Below, piece after piece: positions 26,205 to 34,986 of a stretch of 64,000 bases of DNA (position 1 is its first letter; every line of letters starts with the position of its first letter). The stretch comes from an uncultured Isosphaeraceae bacterium. Its GTDB lineage: Bacteria; Planctomycetota; Planctomycetia; Isosphaerales; Isosphaeraceae. The notes under the pieces are model-generated. The model was not told the origin of the DNA. It saw nothing but the letters and a program-made list of their open reading frames with translations, and ran no database searches. The stretch spans positions 62,001-126,000 of the forward strand of contig CAMFLR010000003.1 in assembly GCA_945957605.1 (NCBI GenBank), in the 5' to 3' direction. A program made the position numbers and the translations under genes.

Positions 26205-27848
26205 ATGTCTCGGCTCGTGCAGTGTTCGTGCGGCAAGCTTGTGAAAATCGTCTCGGCCCAACCCGGTGCCGCGGTCCACTGTCCGAAATGCGGCCAGGCC
26301 GTGCGAGTACCTACATCGCCGGCAAGGCCTGCTGCCCCATCGTCTGCGAGTTATCCTGCCGCGCCAAGCCAGCCAGCGCCGCGCGCAGCCGATGGCCCAC
26401 CACCTCAGCCCCAAACAACCGCCGCTCCCGGACGGACGAAAGACATCGGTAACTCCGGCGAATCCGCGCGACCAATCAGGTGGGTCGTGGGCACAACCAT
26501 TGCGCTCACGGCCGTCGTGATCATCGGCCTAGGTGTGGTTCTCGTCATTGCGCTCCGCCCACAACCCAATGGACCGCCGGGGCAAAACCTTGTCGCGACC
26601 GCAACCGAGCCCGAAAAGAAACCGCCTGTGCCTCCCGCGGTCGCGGAAGTCGAAAGCCCTGCACCGGCGGTTGATCCCAAACCTGAGCCGACGACTAAGT
26701 CGGCCAAAGAGCCGGCAACCGCACCCCCCGCGGAGGAAAAAAAACCAGCGGCGGATTCCGCGCCACCAGCAAAGGCTCCCGAGCCCGAGAATCGTGGCGC
26801 GACGAGTGGTCCCCGCTCGACGCGAGAGATCGTCACTCAGTGCGAACGCGGGGTCGCCAAGATTGAAGGCAAGCTCGGAACAGGAACCGGCTTTGTCGCT
26901 GCGCCTGGCATCATTGCGACGAATGCACACGTGATCCGTCAAGAACTTGTAGGGAACTTGAAGGCGACATTTCCGTCAGAAAACAAGAACGCCGCCGGGC
27001 CGTTCCCAGTTCGGTTGATTTACAAGGACTCCGAGCGCGACCTCGCGCTGCTTCAGGTCGAATCTGCTGCGGCTCCGCTCGAACTCGCCCGCCTCAGTGA
27101 GTTCCCAAAAGGTGAAGACATCATCATTATCGGAAATCCCGGCGGCCTTGGCGGGATGGTTAATCTGGAAAATGCAGTAACGCGCGGGGTGTTGAGTGCC
27201 GAGGCCGATTTCCGTGGTCAGCGCTGGTATCAACTCAGCATGTCGGTGAACCCGGGGAATTCGGGGGGACCGGTCCTCGACTCACGGGGGCGCGTGATCG
27301 GCATCGTCACGCTGAAGGCCCGCAAGGAAGAGGGACACGGCTACTGCATCCCTGTGGATGCACTACTAACCGCGCTCGAGCGAGTCGACGGCATCACGGC
27401 GAAGCAGCGTTTGCGTGTTGAGGACCGGCATGCGGCGCAGTCGGTCTTCGAGGTTTACCGCGACCTTGGCGGAGCGCTAATCACAGTTTCGGCGCTGCAC
27501 GTAGTGGTCAAGTCGCGCGACGCCCGCACCATTACTCCCGACGACGCAAAGAAGCTCGCCGCGGCCTATGAGCAGAATCGCAAGATGGTCGAGTTGCTGG
27601 ATGGACTCACAACCACCTATTACGCGCCGGCACTCGTTCGCGTCGCCGAGGGCAACGACGTCGATACCACGATCCGCTCTGACCTGACGAAACTCCGCAA
27701 GCTCGTCGAAAAACTGGGTGATGCGTTCGAACACTCCGAGGGATTCAAGGGCAAGGAACTCGCAAAAACGGTCGAGTCGAGCACGAAGGAATTCGAGCGG
27801 CTTTGTGATCGTCTCGGAAAAGCGCTCGACCTACCCAACGAAAACTGA
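26205..27848 (+). CDS. Membrane-anchored trypsin-like serine protease with zinc ribbon
   Basis: A 547-residue protein. An N-terminal zinc ribbon (Cys7, Cys9, Cys26, Cys29) is followed by a Pro/Ala linker, one membrane span at about 93-117, a second Pro/Ala/Lys/Glu linker, and a trypsin-like (HtrA/DegP clan) domain from about 205. The catalytic triad is His242 (TNAHV), Asp279 (ERDLALL) and Ser353 (GNSGGP), all intact. No PDZ domain is visible; the last 150 residues are helical. The zinc ribbon should be cytosolic and the protease extracytoplasmic. AGGAG with 8 nt spacing fixes ATG 26205. It closes the GTPase operon and is a likely effector or regulator acting across the membrane. Confidence 0.85.
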   Translation: MSRLVQCSCGKLVKIVSAQPGAAVHCPKCGQAVRVPTSPARPAAPSSASYPAAPSQPAPRAADGPPPQPQTTAAPGRTKDIGNSGESARPIRWVVGTTIALTAVVIIGLGVVLVIALRPQPNGPPGQNLVATATEPEKKPPVPPAVAEVESPAPAVDPKPEPTTKSAKEPATAPPAEEKKPAADSAPPAKAPEPENRGATSGPRSTREIVTQCERGVAKIEGKLGTGTGFVAAPGIIATNAHVIRQELVGNLKATFPSENKNAAGPFPVRLIYKDSERDLALLQVESAAAPLELARLSEFPKGEDIIIIGNPGGLGGMVNLENAVTRGVLSAEADFRGQRWYQLSMSVNPGNSGGPVLDSRGRVIGIVTLKARKEEGHGYCIPVDALLTALERVDGITAKQRLRVEDRHAAQSVFEVYRDLGGALITVSALHVVVKSRDARTITPDDAKKLAAAYEQNRKMVELLDGLTTTYYAPALVRVAEGNDVDTTIRSDLTKLRKLVEKLGDAFEHSEGFKGKELAKTVESSTKEFERLCDRLGKALDLPNEN

Positions 27849-28238
27849 TCCTGGCTGCACTCTCTCTATGATGGGAAAACTGGGGTCCGTCGGAACTTCG
27901 GGGGGAGGGCCGGCGGATCGCAGTTCCTTTTGTGAACATCGTTCAGAATCGTCGACGGTCTTAAACCCGTGCGATAAGCGGGCGTCGTACGCCCTGAGCG
28001 AATCAGATAAAGCATTGGTAAGCGCACGAATTGCGTTGATCAATTTGGCCGAGGTCGAGGGATAGGCCTTCTTTTCATCGAAGCGCACGAGATGCATCAG
28101 CATCCCGGGCGTTTTTTTTGTTGCGCACACCCGTCATCTCCATTTTATTGGCGCGCGATTTGCCTTTGTCCATTGGCAGTGAGAGACGAGTGGTCTCTCG
28201 AACAGCTTAAAGACCTGCTTCGTTACGAGGTGTGAACC
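27849..28238. other. Intergenic region
   Basis: About 390 nt without a convincing gene. A short stem GATGC/GCATC (28091-28104) lies just before eight T (28112-28119) and could be a weak terminator for the protease operon. A 99-codon minus-strand frame (27831-28130) has no ribosome site and overlaps the protease 3' end, so I do not call it. Confidence 0.35.
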
Positions 28239-28379
28239 ATGTTGGAAATCCTTGACGTTGACCTGACTCTCTTCGCGGTTTCGGCCTGGCGGTACTCGGC
28301 AGCTTACATGCTTTGCGGCGGCGGAATCTTCGGCGCGATCGTGGTTTTCCTGGGCGCCAAGATGCTCGGCAAGCCCTGA
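28239..28379 (+). CDS. Small membrane peptide, 46 residues
   Basis: ATG 28239 is preceded by GAGGTG with 6 nt spacing and opens a 46-residue frame ending in TGA at 28377-28379. The N-terminal 20 residues are mixed and acidic (LEILDVDLTLFAVS); residues about 19-42 form one hydrophobic, glycine-rich span (AAYMLCGGGIFGAIVVFLGA) followed by KMLGKP. The strong ribosome site and single clean span argue for a real small protein. It precedes the small lipoprotein gene by 66 nt and may share its transcript and terminator. Function unknown. Confidence 0.6.
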   Translation: MLEILDVDLTLFAVSAWRYSAAYMLCGGGIFGAIVVFLGAKMLGKP

Positions 28380-28445
28380 GTTGAATCCCAGTCAGATTCG
28401 AGTTTTGTGACGGAATTCCAGAACCAAACGGTGAGATGAATCGAC

Positions 28446-28652
28446 ATGAACGGAAAGCTGATGAAGACCTGGATGCACGCGGCTTGCCTGGCGACTGTTG
28501 TCACGCTTGGCGTGGGATGCGAAGAAAAAGGCCCCGCCGCAAAGACGGGTGAGAAGGTCGATCAGGCGGTTCAAAGTGCGAAGGATGCAGTGGTTCCTCC
28601 GGGACCCGCTGAAAAGGCTGGGCGGGCGATTGATAAAGGCTTGAAAAACTAA
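28446..28652 (+). CDS. Small lipoprotein
   Basis: A 68-residue protein with a type II signal: basic start (MNGKLMKTW), hydrophobic core, then the lipobox LGVGC, so Cys25 becomes the lipidated N-terminus. The mature 44 residues are Lys/Ala/Glu-rich and contain two similar helical segments, KTGEKVDQAVQSAKDAV and AEKAGRAIDKGL. This resembles small periplasmic or outer-membrane lipoproteins of unknown function. A GGTGAG ribosome site lies about 10 nt upstream. A strong terminator follows about 95 nt later. Confidence 0.7.
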   Translation: MNGKLMKTWMHAACLATVVTLGVGCEEKGPAAKTGEKVDQAVQSAKDAVVPPGPAEKAGRAIDKGLKN

Positions 28653-28745
28653 AGAACCAACACAAGAGAATCTGGCCACTCTGTCAAAACATCATCGTAC
28701 GAATGACCAGGCCCAACAAGACGACAAGTCTTGATTTTCATAGAA

Positions 28746-28794
28746 CCCAGAGGCGAGCGCCTTGTCAAAAGGCGCTCGCCTCTGGGCGTTTTTT
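28746..28794 (+). terminator. Strong rho-independent terminator
   Basis: CCCAGAGGCGAGCGCCTT (28746-28763) and AAGGCGCTCGCCTCTGGG (28769-28786) form a perfect 18-bp stem with loop GTCAA, followed by CG and six T. It ends the transcript of the two small genes upstream. Confidence 0.92.
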
Positions 28795-29071
28795 CTTGCG
28801 CCGCACAACGCAAGTTTTCGCGTTTATGACCGGTGCGCACAGTGAGGCAATTTCGTGCCTCTTGCTGTATGCATTGGTGTTGAGTCGAGCGATGGAATCG
28901 AAAAACAATTCATGGATCTGCAATGGTTGAGCAATCGTTGAAAAAGGCCAATTCGGCTTAACTTGCGACCGAAAACGGGAGGCAATTGCCCCCTGCGAAG
29001 TCCGTTGCGCTATAATTGTTGAGAAGGCGTCTGGGAACTCCCTGAACTGGCGGTGTGGGGTGACAGGCCAG
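28795..29071 (+). promoter_or_regulatory. Intergenic region with putative putA promoter
   Basis: No gene is seen. A perfect TATAAT at 29011-29016 lies about 56 nt before the putA start; TTGCCC at 28986-28991 could be its -35 with a longish 19-bp spacer. I see no obvious operator. Confidence 0.4.
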
Positions 29072-32000
29072 ATGACGGCGCATGGCACGACAAGCCCGGC
29101 AATCGATGCGGCGAGTGTTGAAGCGAGAACGCGGCAAATCGGTCGCGAAATCTTTCACGCCATCGCCAACGATCGCTCGGGGCAGCATTCGCAATTCGAC
29201 GATCGCCTCATGCGCATGACGATGGACAACCCGCGCATCAAGGTGCAACTCTTTCGCTTCGTCGATGCGCTACCCTCGCTGCGCGGCGATTCCTCGGTCC
29301 GTCGCCATCTCGACGAATATCTTGCGGAAGCTGAAGATCATCTGCCGGGCTGGATGAAAATGCTGCTTGCCCTCGCGCCGTCGGCCACGCTCGGCGATGC
29401 GCTTGTGAGCCGGCTTGCGCGTTCGAGCGCAGCCAAAATGGCAAGAAGGTTCATCGCCGGCGCCAGCCCACGCGAGGCTCTCACCTCGATCCTCGCGCTT
29501 CGTTCGCGCAACATCACGTTTACCGCAGATCTGCTGGGCGAGGCGATCATCGGGCCTTCCGAGGCCGATAGCTATCAGGCGCGTTGCCTCGAACTCCTGC
29601 AAACACTGGCGCCCGCGCTCGCGGATGTGCCACTCATTCCGCTCATCGATACCGATCACCTTGGTCCGCTGGCGCGCGTCAATCTTTCGCTGAAACTTAC
29701 CGGACTAACGCCGCGGTTCGACGCGATTCATCCCGAAACCACGACCGCCGACGTGCTCGATCGCCTCAGACCGATTCTCATCATGGCGAGAGCACTTGGA
29801 GCGTTCGTCAATGTCGATATGGAGCAATACTCACACAAGCAGCTCACATACGACATCTTCAAGCAGGTGATGAGTGAGCCCGAATTTCGAGACTGGGCGA
29901 ACGTAGGGATCGTTTGCCAGGCCTATCTCCGCGATGCTGAGAACGACCTGCGCGACCTGCTTGAATGGGCCAAAGAACGAGGCACGCCGGTCTCGGTTCG
30001 CCTCGTTAAAGGAGCGTACTGGGATTACGAAGTGCTGCACGCTCAACAGTCTGGCTGGGGCGTTCCAGTCTATGAACATAAGTGGGAAACCGACGCAAAC
30101 TACGAGCGTTGCTCGACATTCCTGCTGGAAAATCACGAATGGCTCGAGCCGGCGTTTGCAAGTCACAACGTGCGCAGCCTGGCGCATGCGATCGCCACGG
30201 CCGAGGCGCTTGGCGTTGCCACGCCAGCGTACGAAATTCAAATGCTCTACGGCATGGGCGACGCAATTCAGCGAGCAATTGTCGATCGCGGACTGCGGCT
30301 GCGAGTTTACACACCCTATGGTGCGATGCTGCCGGGGATGGCGTACCTCGTGCGCAGGCTGCTGGAAAACACATCAAACGAGTCGTTCCTCAAGGCGAGT
30401 CTTGTCGATCACGCACAGGTTGACGAACTGCTGCAAAACCCGGAGGAAACTGGCGCCATGTGGCGAAGGAAGCACGCGCGAACCGCAGGGCCTGCGACAC
30501 CGTTGCCACCATTCACAAACGAGCCAGCGACAGATTTCAATCAGGCCGATGCACGCGACGCAATGCGTGCCGCGCTCGAAAACGTGCGCGGCCAGCTTGG
30601 TCAGGCACGTCCCATGTCGCTCGCCGGGCGCTGGGTCGATGTAGCGGGTGATCGGACGATTCGTTCAACCGATCCCGGCGATCATTCGCGTCTGGTCGGT
30701 ATGGTTCCTCGCGCGACGGTTGATGACGCGAATCGCGCGGTCGAACATGCCGCCGAACAGTTTCGCGCATGGTCGCAGACACCTCCGCGCGAACGCGCCG
30801 ACGTCTTGATCCGTGCGGCGGCAATCATGCGCACGCGTAAGCTCGAACTTGCCGCCTGGGAGGTGTTCGAGTGCGCCAAGCCCTGGCGTGAAGCCGACGC
30901 AGACGTCGCCGAAGCGATCGACTTCTGCGAATTCTACGCACGTGAAATGATTCGCATCGCAACACCCGCACATCGCGACGTCCCCGGTGAAACGAACGCC
31001 ATCGTGCCGATAAGCCGAGGCGTTGCCGTGGTGATTCCCCCTTGGAATTTCCCGCTGGCGATTCCCACGGGAATGACGGTCGCCGCCCTCGTCGCCGGCA
31101 ATACGGTCATACTCAAGCCGGCCGAACAATCGCCCATTATTACCTATCATCTCGCGCGGATTCTTGAAGAAGCAGGACTGCCGGCAGGCGTCTTGCAATA
31201 TGTGCCCGGCACTGGCGAGGAAGTCGGCCAGGCGCTCGTGAATCATCCCAAGGTCAACCTCATCGCGTTCACAGGCTCACGCGAAGTTGGCCTGCTCATC
31301 TATCGGCAGGCCGCCGAAAACAAGCCAGGGCAAGATCACGTCAAACGGGTGATCGCCGAGATGGGCGGCAAGAATGCGATCATCGTCACCGATGATGCCG
31401 ATCTCGATGAAGCGATTGTGGGCGTGCTCAAAAGCGCCTTCAGCTACGCGGGGCAAAAGTGTTCGGCTTGCTCGCGGGCGATCGTTTTGCAAGGCGTTTA
31501 CGACGCATTCACCGGCCGGTTGCGTGATGCCTTCAGTACGCTGCATGTTGGCCCAGCGGAAGACCCGGATACCGACGTTCCGCCCGTCATCGACACCGAG
31601 GCACGTGAACGTATTTTGCAATACCAGCAACTGGCGGCGAGAGAAGGGACAATTCTTGGTCAAATGGATGTCGTGCAACTGGCCGCACGAGGGAACTACG
31701 TGGGGCCGATGATTGTGAGCGATGTCGCTCCATCATCGAAGCTCGCGCAGGAAGAAATCTTCGGGCCAGTGCTCGCGGTGATTCGCGCGAATGATCTCGA
31801 CGAGGCGCTGCAAATCGCCAATGGCACGCCGTACGCGCTGACGGGCGGCCTCTATTCCCGAAGTCCTGCCGATATCGACCGCGTGAAGCGAGAATTCCGC
31901 GTGGGTAATCTTTATATCAACCGAGGAATCACCGGCGCACTTGTTGATCGCCAGCCCTTCGGCGGCTTCAAGCTTTCGGGCATCGGCACAAAGGCCGGCG

Positions 32001-32122
32001 GCAGCCATTATTTGCATGAATTCCTGCTGACGCAGACGATCACCGAGAACACCGCCAGGCGCGGTTTTGCGCCCGAACCAGAACCGGTCGCCGAGGCCGA
32101 GGCGATTCCGCACGGCATTTAA
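29072..32122 (+). CDS. putA: Bifunctional proline dehydrogenase / pyrroline-5-carboxylate dehydrogenase
   Basis: Converts proline to glutamate in two steps with FAD and NAD. About 1016 residues. The proline dehydrogenase barrel (about 40-440) includes VRLVKGAYWDYE and the substrate-binding RRLLENTSNESF. The aldehyde dehydrogenase part (about 500-985) includes IPPWNFPLAIP, EMGGKN (general-base Glu) and GQKCSACSR with catalytic Cys797, then EEIFGPVLAV. There is no N-terminal ribbon-helix-helix DNA-binding domain and no extra C-terminal domain, so this is a short, non-repressor PutA. The start could be ATG 29072 or GTG 29060, four codons upstream; neither has a decisive ribosome site. It stands alone, with no proline transporter gene beside it. 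Confidence 0.95.
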   Translation: MTAHGTTSPAIDAASVEARTRQIGREIFHAIANDRSGQHSQFDDRLMRMTMDNPRIKVQLFRFVDALPSLRGDSSVRRHLDEYLAEAEDHLPGWMKMLLALAPSATLGDALVSRLARSSAAKMARRFIAGASPREALTSILALRSRNITFTADLLGEAIIGPSEADSYQARCLELLQTLAPALADVPLIPLIDTDHLGPLARVNLSLKLTGLTPRFDAIHPETTTADVLDRLRPILIMARALGAFVNVDMEQYSHKQLTYDIFKQVMSEPEFRDWANVGIVCQAYLRDAENDLRDLLEWAKERGTPVSVRLVKGAYWDYEVLHAQQSGWGVPVYEHKWETDANYERCSTFLLENHEWLEPAFASHNVRSLAHAIATAEALGVATPAYEIQMLYGMGDAIQRAIVDRGLRLRVYTPYGAMLPGMAYLVRRLLENTSNESFLKASLVDHAQVDELLQNPEETGAMWRRKHARTAGPATPLPPFTNEPATDFNQADARDAMRAALENVRGQLGQARPMSLAGRWVDVAGDRTIRSTDPGDHSRLVGMVPRATVDDANRAVEHAAEQFRAWSQTPPRERADVLIRAAAIMRTRKLELAAWEVFECAKPWREADADVAEAIDFCEFYAREMIRIATPAHRDVPGETNAIVPISRGVAVVIPPWNFPLAIPTGMTVAALVAGNTVILKPAEQSPIITYHLARILEEAGLPAGVLQYVPGTGEEVGQALVNHPKVNLIAFTGSREVGLLIYRQAAENKPGQDHVKRVIAEMGGKNAIIVTDDADLDEAIVGVLKSAFSYAGQKCSACSRAIVLQGVYDAFTGRLRDAFSTLHVGPAEDPDTDVPPVIDTEARERILQYQQLAAREGTILGQMDVVQLAARGNYVGPMIVSDVAPSSKLAQEEIFGPVLAVIRANDLDEALQIANGTPYALTGGLYSRSPADIDRVKREFRVGNLYINRGITGALVDRQPFGGFKLSGIGTKAGGSHYLHEFLLTQTITENTARRGFAPEPEPVAEAEAIPHGI

Positions 32123-32243
32123 CGAATTCCTCATAGATCGTTCGCAACGCACACACCGGTCGAGTATCATCCGGTTCAACCTACCGAACTCGACCGAGGC
32201 TGGCTCACCGCGCCAGACTCGACCCACCTTCGAGGCTTGGCCG

Positions 32244-33674
32244 ATGTTGCGCCCGCTCCTTTCCTTGGCATTCGTGTGCCTTGCCATCGTTCCCGTCCAG
32301 GCAGCCGGGCCGTTTCGCGCGGGCGCGGCGACGAGCAACGTCACGCCCTGGCTCGGACTGTCAATGAACGGCGGGATGACCGATAATCCTGCGAAATATG
32401 TTCACGATCAACTGCACGCGCGGGCGATCGTGCTCGACGATGGCACAACGAAGCTGGCGTTCGTGGTTGTTGATAGCTGCATGATTCCGCGCAGTGTTGT
32501 GCTGGAAGCGAAGGGCTTCATCAAAGAGCGCTGCGGCATCGCGCCCGATCATGTTCTGATTTCGGCAACTCACACGCATTCGGCACCGACGTCGGGTTCC
32601 GTATTTCAGAGCGATCCCGACGACGCGTATTTGAGGTTTTTGCCCAAGCGAATCAACGAGGCGGTCGAATGCGCGGTGGCCAATCTCGCGCCGGCGAAAA
32701 TCGGCTGGGGGATGGGGAAGAATGCGGACCAGATCTTCAACCGGCGCTGGCGGAAGAAGCCAGGAACGATTCCCGCCGATCCGTTTGGTAACAAGAACGA
32801 TCAGGTGCAAATGAACCCACCGCCGGGTAGCCCAGACCTGATCGAACCCGCGGGACCGATCGATCCTGAAGTCGGCGTGGTTGCCGTGCAGTCGCTCGAC
32901 GGCGTGCCGATCGCCGTGCTCTCTGCGTATGGCCTGCACTATGTCGGCGGCGTGGGGGCAGGGCACGCCTCGGCCGACTATTACGGAGCATTTGCCGCGA
33001 AAATGGTCGCGCAGCTCGGCGTTGGCAAGCCGCATCCGCCGTTCGTCGCGGCGATGGCGAACGGCACAAGTGGTGATATCAACAATATCAATTTTCGCAC
33101 GCCGCGACCTGCCTCACCGCCTTACGTGCAAATCGATCGCGTGGCCGACGACCTCGCTCGCGAAGTGGTGCGCGTGGTGAAGTCGATGACGTATCACGAT
33201 CACGTCAAGCTCGATGGCCGCACGGCGGATCTTCATCTCGGCGTTCGCAAACCGAAGCCCGACGAAGTGACTCGCGCAGAGGCGATTCTTAATGCCGCGA
33301 AAGGGAAGGCGCTTGTTACGCTGCCGCAAGTCTATGCGCGAGAGACAATCATGTTGGCGAAGCACTTCCCCGACGAGGTTGACGTGACAATTCAGGCGCT
33401 TCAAGTTGGACCATTGGGAATCGTGGCGATTCCGTGTGAAGTGTTCGCAGAGATCGGCCTGGAAATCAAAGCCAAGAGTCCGCTCAAGCCAGCGTTCACG
33501 ATCGAACTGGCGAACGGCTACAACGGTTACCTGCCGACAAAGGCGCAGCACACTCTCGGCGGTTATGAAACATGGCGGGCGCGGTCGAGCTATCTCGAAA
33601 TCGATGCGGCGTCGAAGATCACCGAAACCGCGCTCGGTCTGCTAGGTGAGTTGAGCAAAACCGCGGCGAAGTAA
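32244..33674 (+). CDS. Neutral/alkaline ceramidase-like secreted protein
   Basis: A 476-residue protein with a Sec signal peptide (MLRPLLSLAFVCLAIVPVQAAG) and the neutral/alkaline non-lysosomal ceramidase N-terminal fold. It shows the family start AGAATSNVTPWLGLSMNG, the metal-binding-like HTHSAPTSG, and ANGTSGDINNINF. It lacks the full length of true ceramidases (about 650 residues), so amidase activity on ceramide is uncertain; such shortened versions are frequent in planctomycetes. ATG 32244 is chosen for the signal peptide; the frame is open further upstream into putA. Its stop lies 2 nt from the stop of the convergent M19 gene. Confidence 0.85.
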   Translation: MLRPLLSLAFVCLAIVPVQAAGPFRAGAATSNVTPWLGLSMNGGMTDNPAKYVHDQLHARAIVLDDGTTKLAFVVVDSCMIPRSVVLEAKGFIKERCGIAPDHVLISATHTHSAPTSGSVFQSDPDDAYLRFLPKRINEAVECAVANLAPAKIGWGMGKNADQIFNRRWRKKPGTIPADPFGNKNDQVQMNPPPGSPDLIEPAGPIDPEVGVVAVQSLDGVPIAVLSAYGLHYVGGVGAGHASADYYGAFAAKMVAQLGVGKPHPPFVAAMANGTSGDINNINFRTPRPASPPYVQIDRVADDLAREVVRVVKSMTYHDHVKLDGRTADLHLGVRKPKPDEVTRAEAILNAAKGKALVTLPQVYARETIMLAKHFPDEVDVTIQALQVGPLGIVAIPCEVFAEIGLEIKAKSPLKPAFTIELANGYNGYLPTKAQHTLGGYETWRARSSYLEIDAASKITETALGLLGELSKTAAK

Positions 33675-33676
33675 GA

Positions 33677-34963
33677 TCAACGCGTCTTTCGCGCGGCGAA
33701 AACCGCGCGACTGACGCGAAGCATGTTGCCGCCCAGGATTTTTTCGATCGCTTCGTCGCTATAACCGCGCTGGACGAGGCCGACGGTGAAGAGCGGCCAG
33801 TTCGTCCAGGCCAGCGTGAGGGTATCGGCCGGATTGCTATCGAGTGCCCCTTTGGGCCAGAGTGCTTCGAACCGTGTTCGCGTCCGGCGCGATCCGGTAT
33901 TGACGCGTCCCGGGCGAGCTGGAGCTGAATACGCGGTGTCAGTTCCGATTGCGACATGATCAACGCCAAACTTCTTCACGACATAATCAATATGGTCGAG
34001 AAAGGCCGTGATTCCGCCGCCAAGGAACGACGGAATGCAGCAGATGCCGACGAGCCCACCTTTATCGACGATGGCACGAATCACGTTGTCGGGCTTGCAG
34101 CGGATGTGATGATGCACAGCGTCGCAGCCGGTGTGGCTCGCGACCATTGGCGCATTCGAGACCTTCGCCGCTTCAAGGCTCGTTTGCCAGCCTGAATGCG
34201 CCACGTCGACAATCATACCAACGCGATTCATCTCGGCGATGGCCGCGCGTCCCAGGTCGCTCAGACCGCCGTTCGCCGTTTCGGCGCAGCCGTCACCGAG
34301 CATGTTGCGACGATTATATGTGACGTGCATCATGCGAATGCCAAGCTGGAAAAACAGCTTCACGTACGCCAGCTCGTCATCGACAGAAACCCAGCGCTGT
34401 GGCAGCGGCACTCCGTTTCCTGTGAAGTAAAGACAACGACGGCCCTCGCGCTTGGCCGCGACGATCTCCTCGGGCGTCGCCGCCTTGCCGATGAAGCCGC
34501 GGAGCATATCGGTGACATACGTGAACCGCGCCAGCCGCTTCATCAGGCGGAGCGGATCTTGCCCTTCTTCGCCGGCGTTTTGAAAGATACAAGTCACGCC
34601 CGCCGCCTGCCACGCGGCCTTGTAGGTCGCAAGCTCGGCGGCATCGTCGACGTGCCGGGTCATCGATATATCTTCGCGCAGATCTTCCAGTTCGGCGTCA
34701 GACGCGCCGGCGTCGATCTTGCTTTGAAGCATCGCGGGATCAAGTGCAGCCCGAGGCGAGAAACCGTAGACGTCCCAGACGAGTGCCCGCTCGTGAAGCG
34801 CCAGGCCGTGTTCGAGGTCGCGCGTTGAGGGCTTGAGTGCGGCTAGCGCGGCCTCGCGCGCTTTGTTGATCGCTTCGTCGGCGAATCGCGGCACATCGGC
34901 CGCGAGCGTGCCGGCAGCGATGGCTCCGCCGGCGGTTGTGGAGAGGAAACCTCGGCGATTCAT
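33677..34963 (-). CDS. Membrane-dipeptidase (peptidase M19)-like protein
   Basis: A 428-residue exported protein of the renal dipeptidase (M19) family. A twin-arginine-like leader (MNRRGFLSTTAGGAIAAG) starts at ATG 34963, with GAGGA 7 nt upstream. Metal-site segments later in the chain are recognisable: VDVAHSGW and MVASHTGCDAVHHHIRC (metal and substrate histidines) and AIGTDTA (Asp). The first ligand motif, usually HxD near the N-terminus, reads LVWDVYGF: the Asp seems kept but the His is not evident. Catalysis may therefore differ. It lies 23 nt after the DUF1501 gene and likely shares its transcript. Confidence 0.8.
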   Translation of the reverse strand: MNRRGFLSTTAGGAIAAGTLAADVPRFADEAINKAREAALAALKPSTRDLEHGLALHERALVWDVYGFSPRAALDPAMLQSKIDAGASDAELEDLREDISMTRHVDDAAELATYKAAWQAAGVTCIFQNAGEEGQDPLRLMKRLARFTYVTDMLRGFIGKAATPEEIVAAKREGRRCLYFTGNGVPLPQRWVSVDDELAYVKLFFQLGIRMMHVTYNRRNMLGDGCAETANGGLSDLGRAAIAEMNRVGMIVDVAHSGWQTSLEAAKVSNAPMVASHTGCDAVHHHIRCKPDNVIRAIVDKGGLVGICCIPSFLGGGITAFLDHIDYVVKKFGVDHVAIGTDTAYSAPARPGRVNTGSRRTRTRFEALWPKGALDSNPADTLTLAWTNWPLFTVGLVQRGYSDEAIEKILGGNMLRVSRAVFAARKTR

Positions 34964-34986
34964 CGCAGTTCCTCGCGTTGTGCGGC

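Noticed and set aside
27831-28130. A 99-codon minus-strand frame after the protease gene
   Set aside because: No ribosome site, overlaps the protease 3' end, and the translation shows no domain; left as non-coding.
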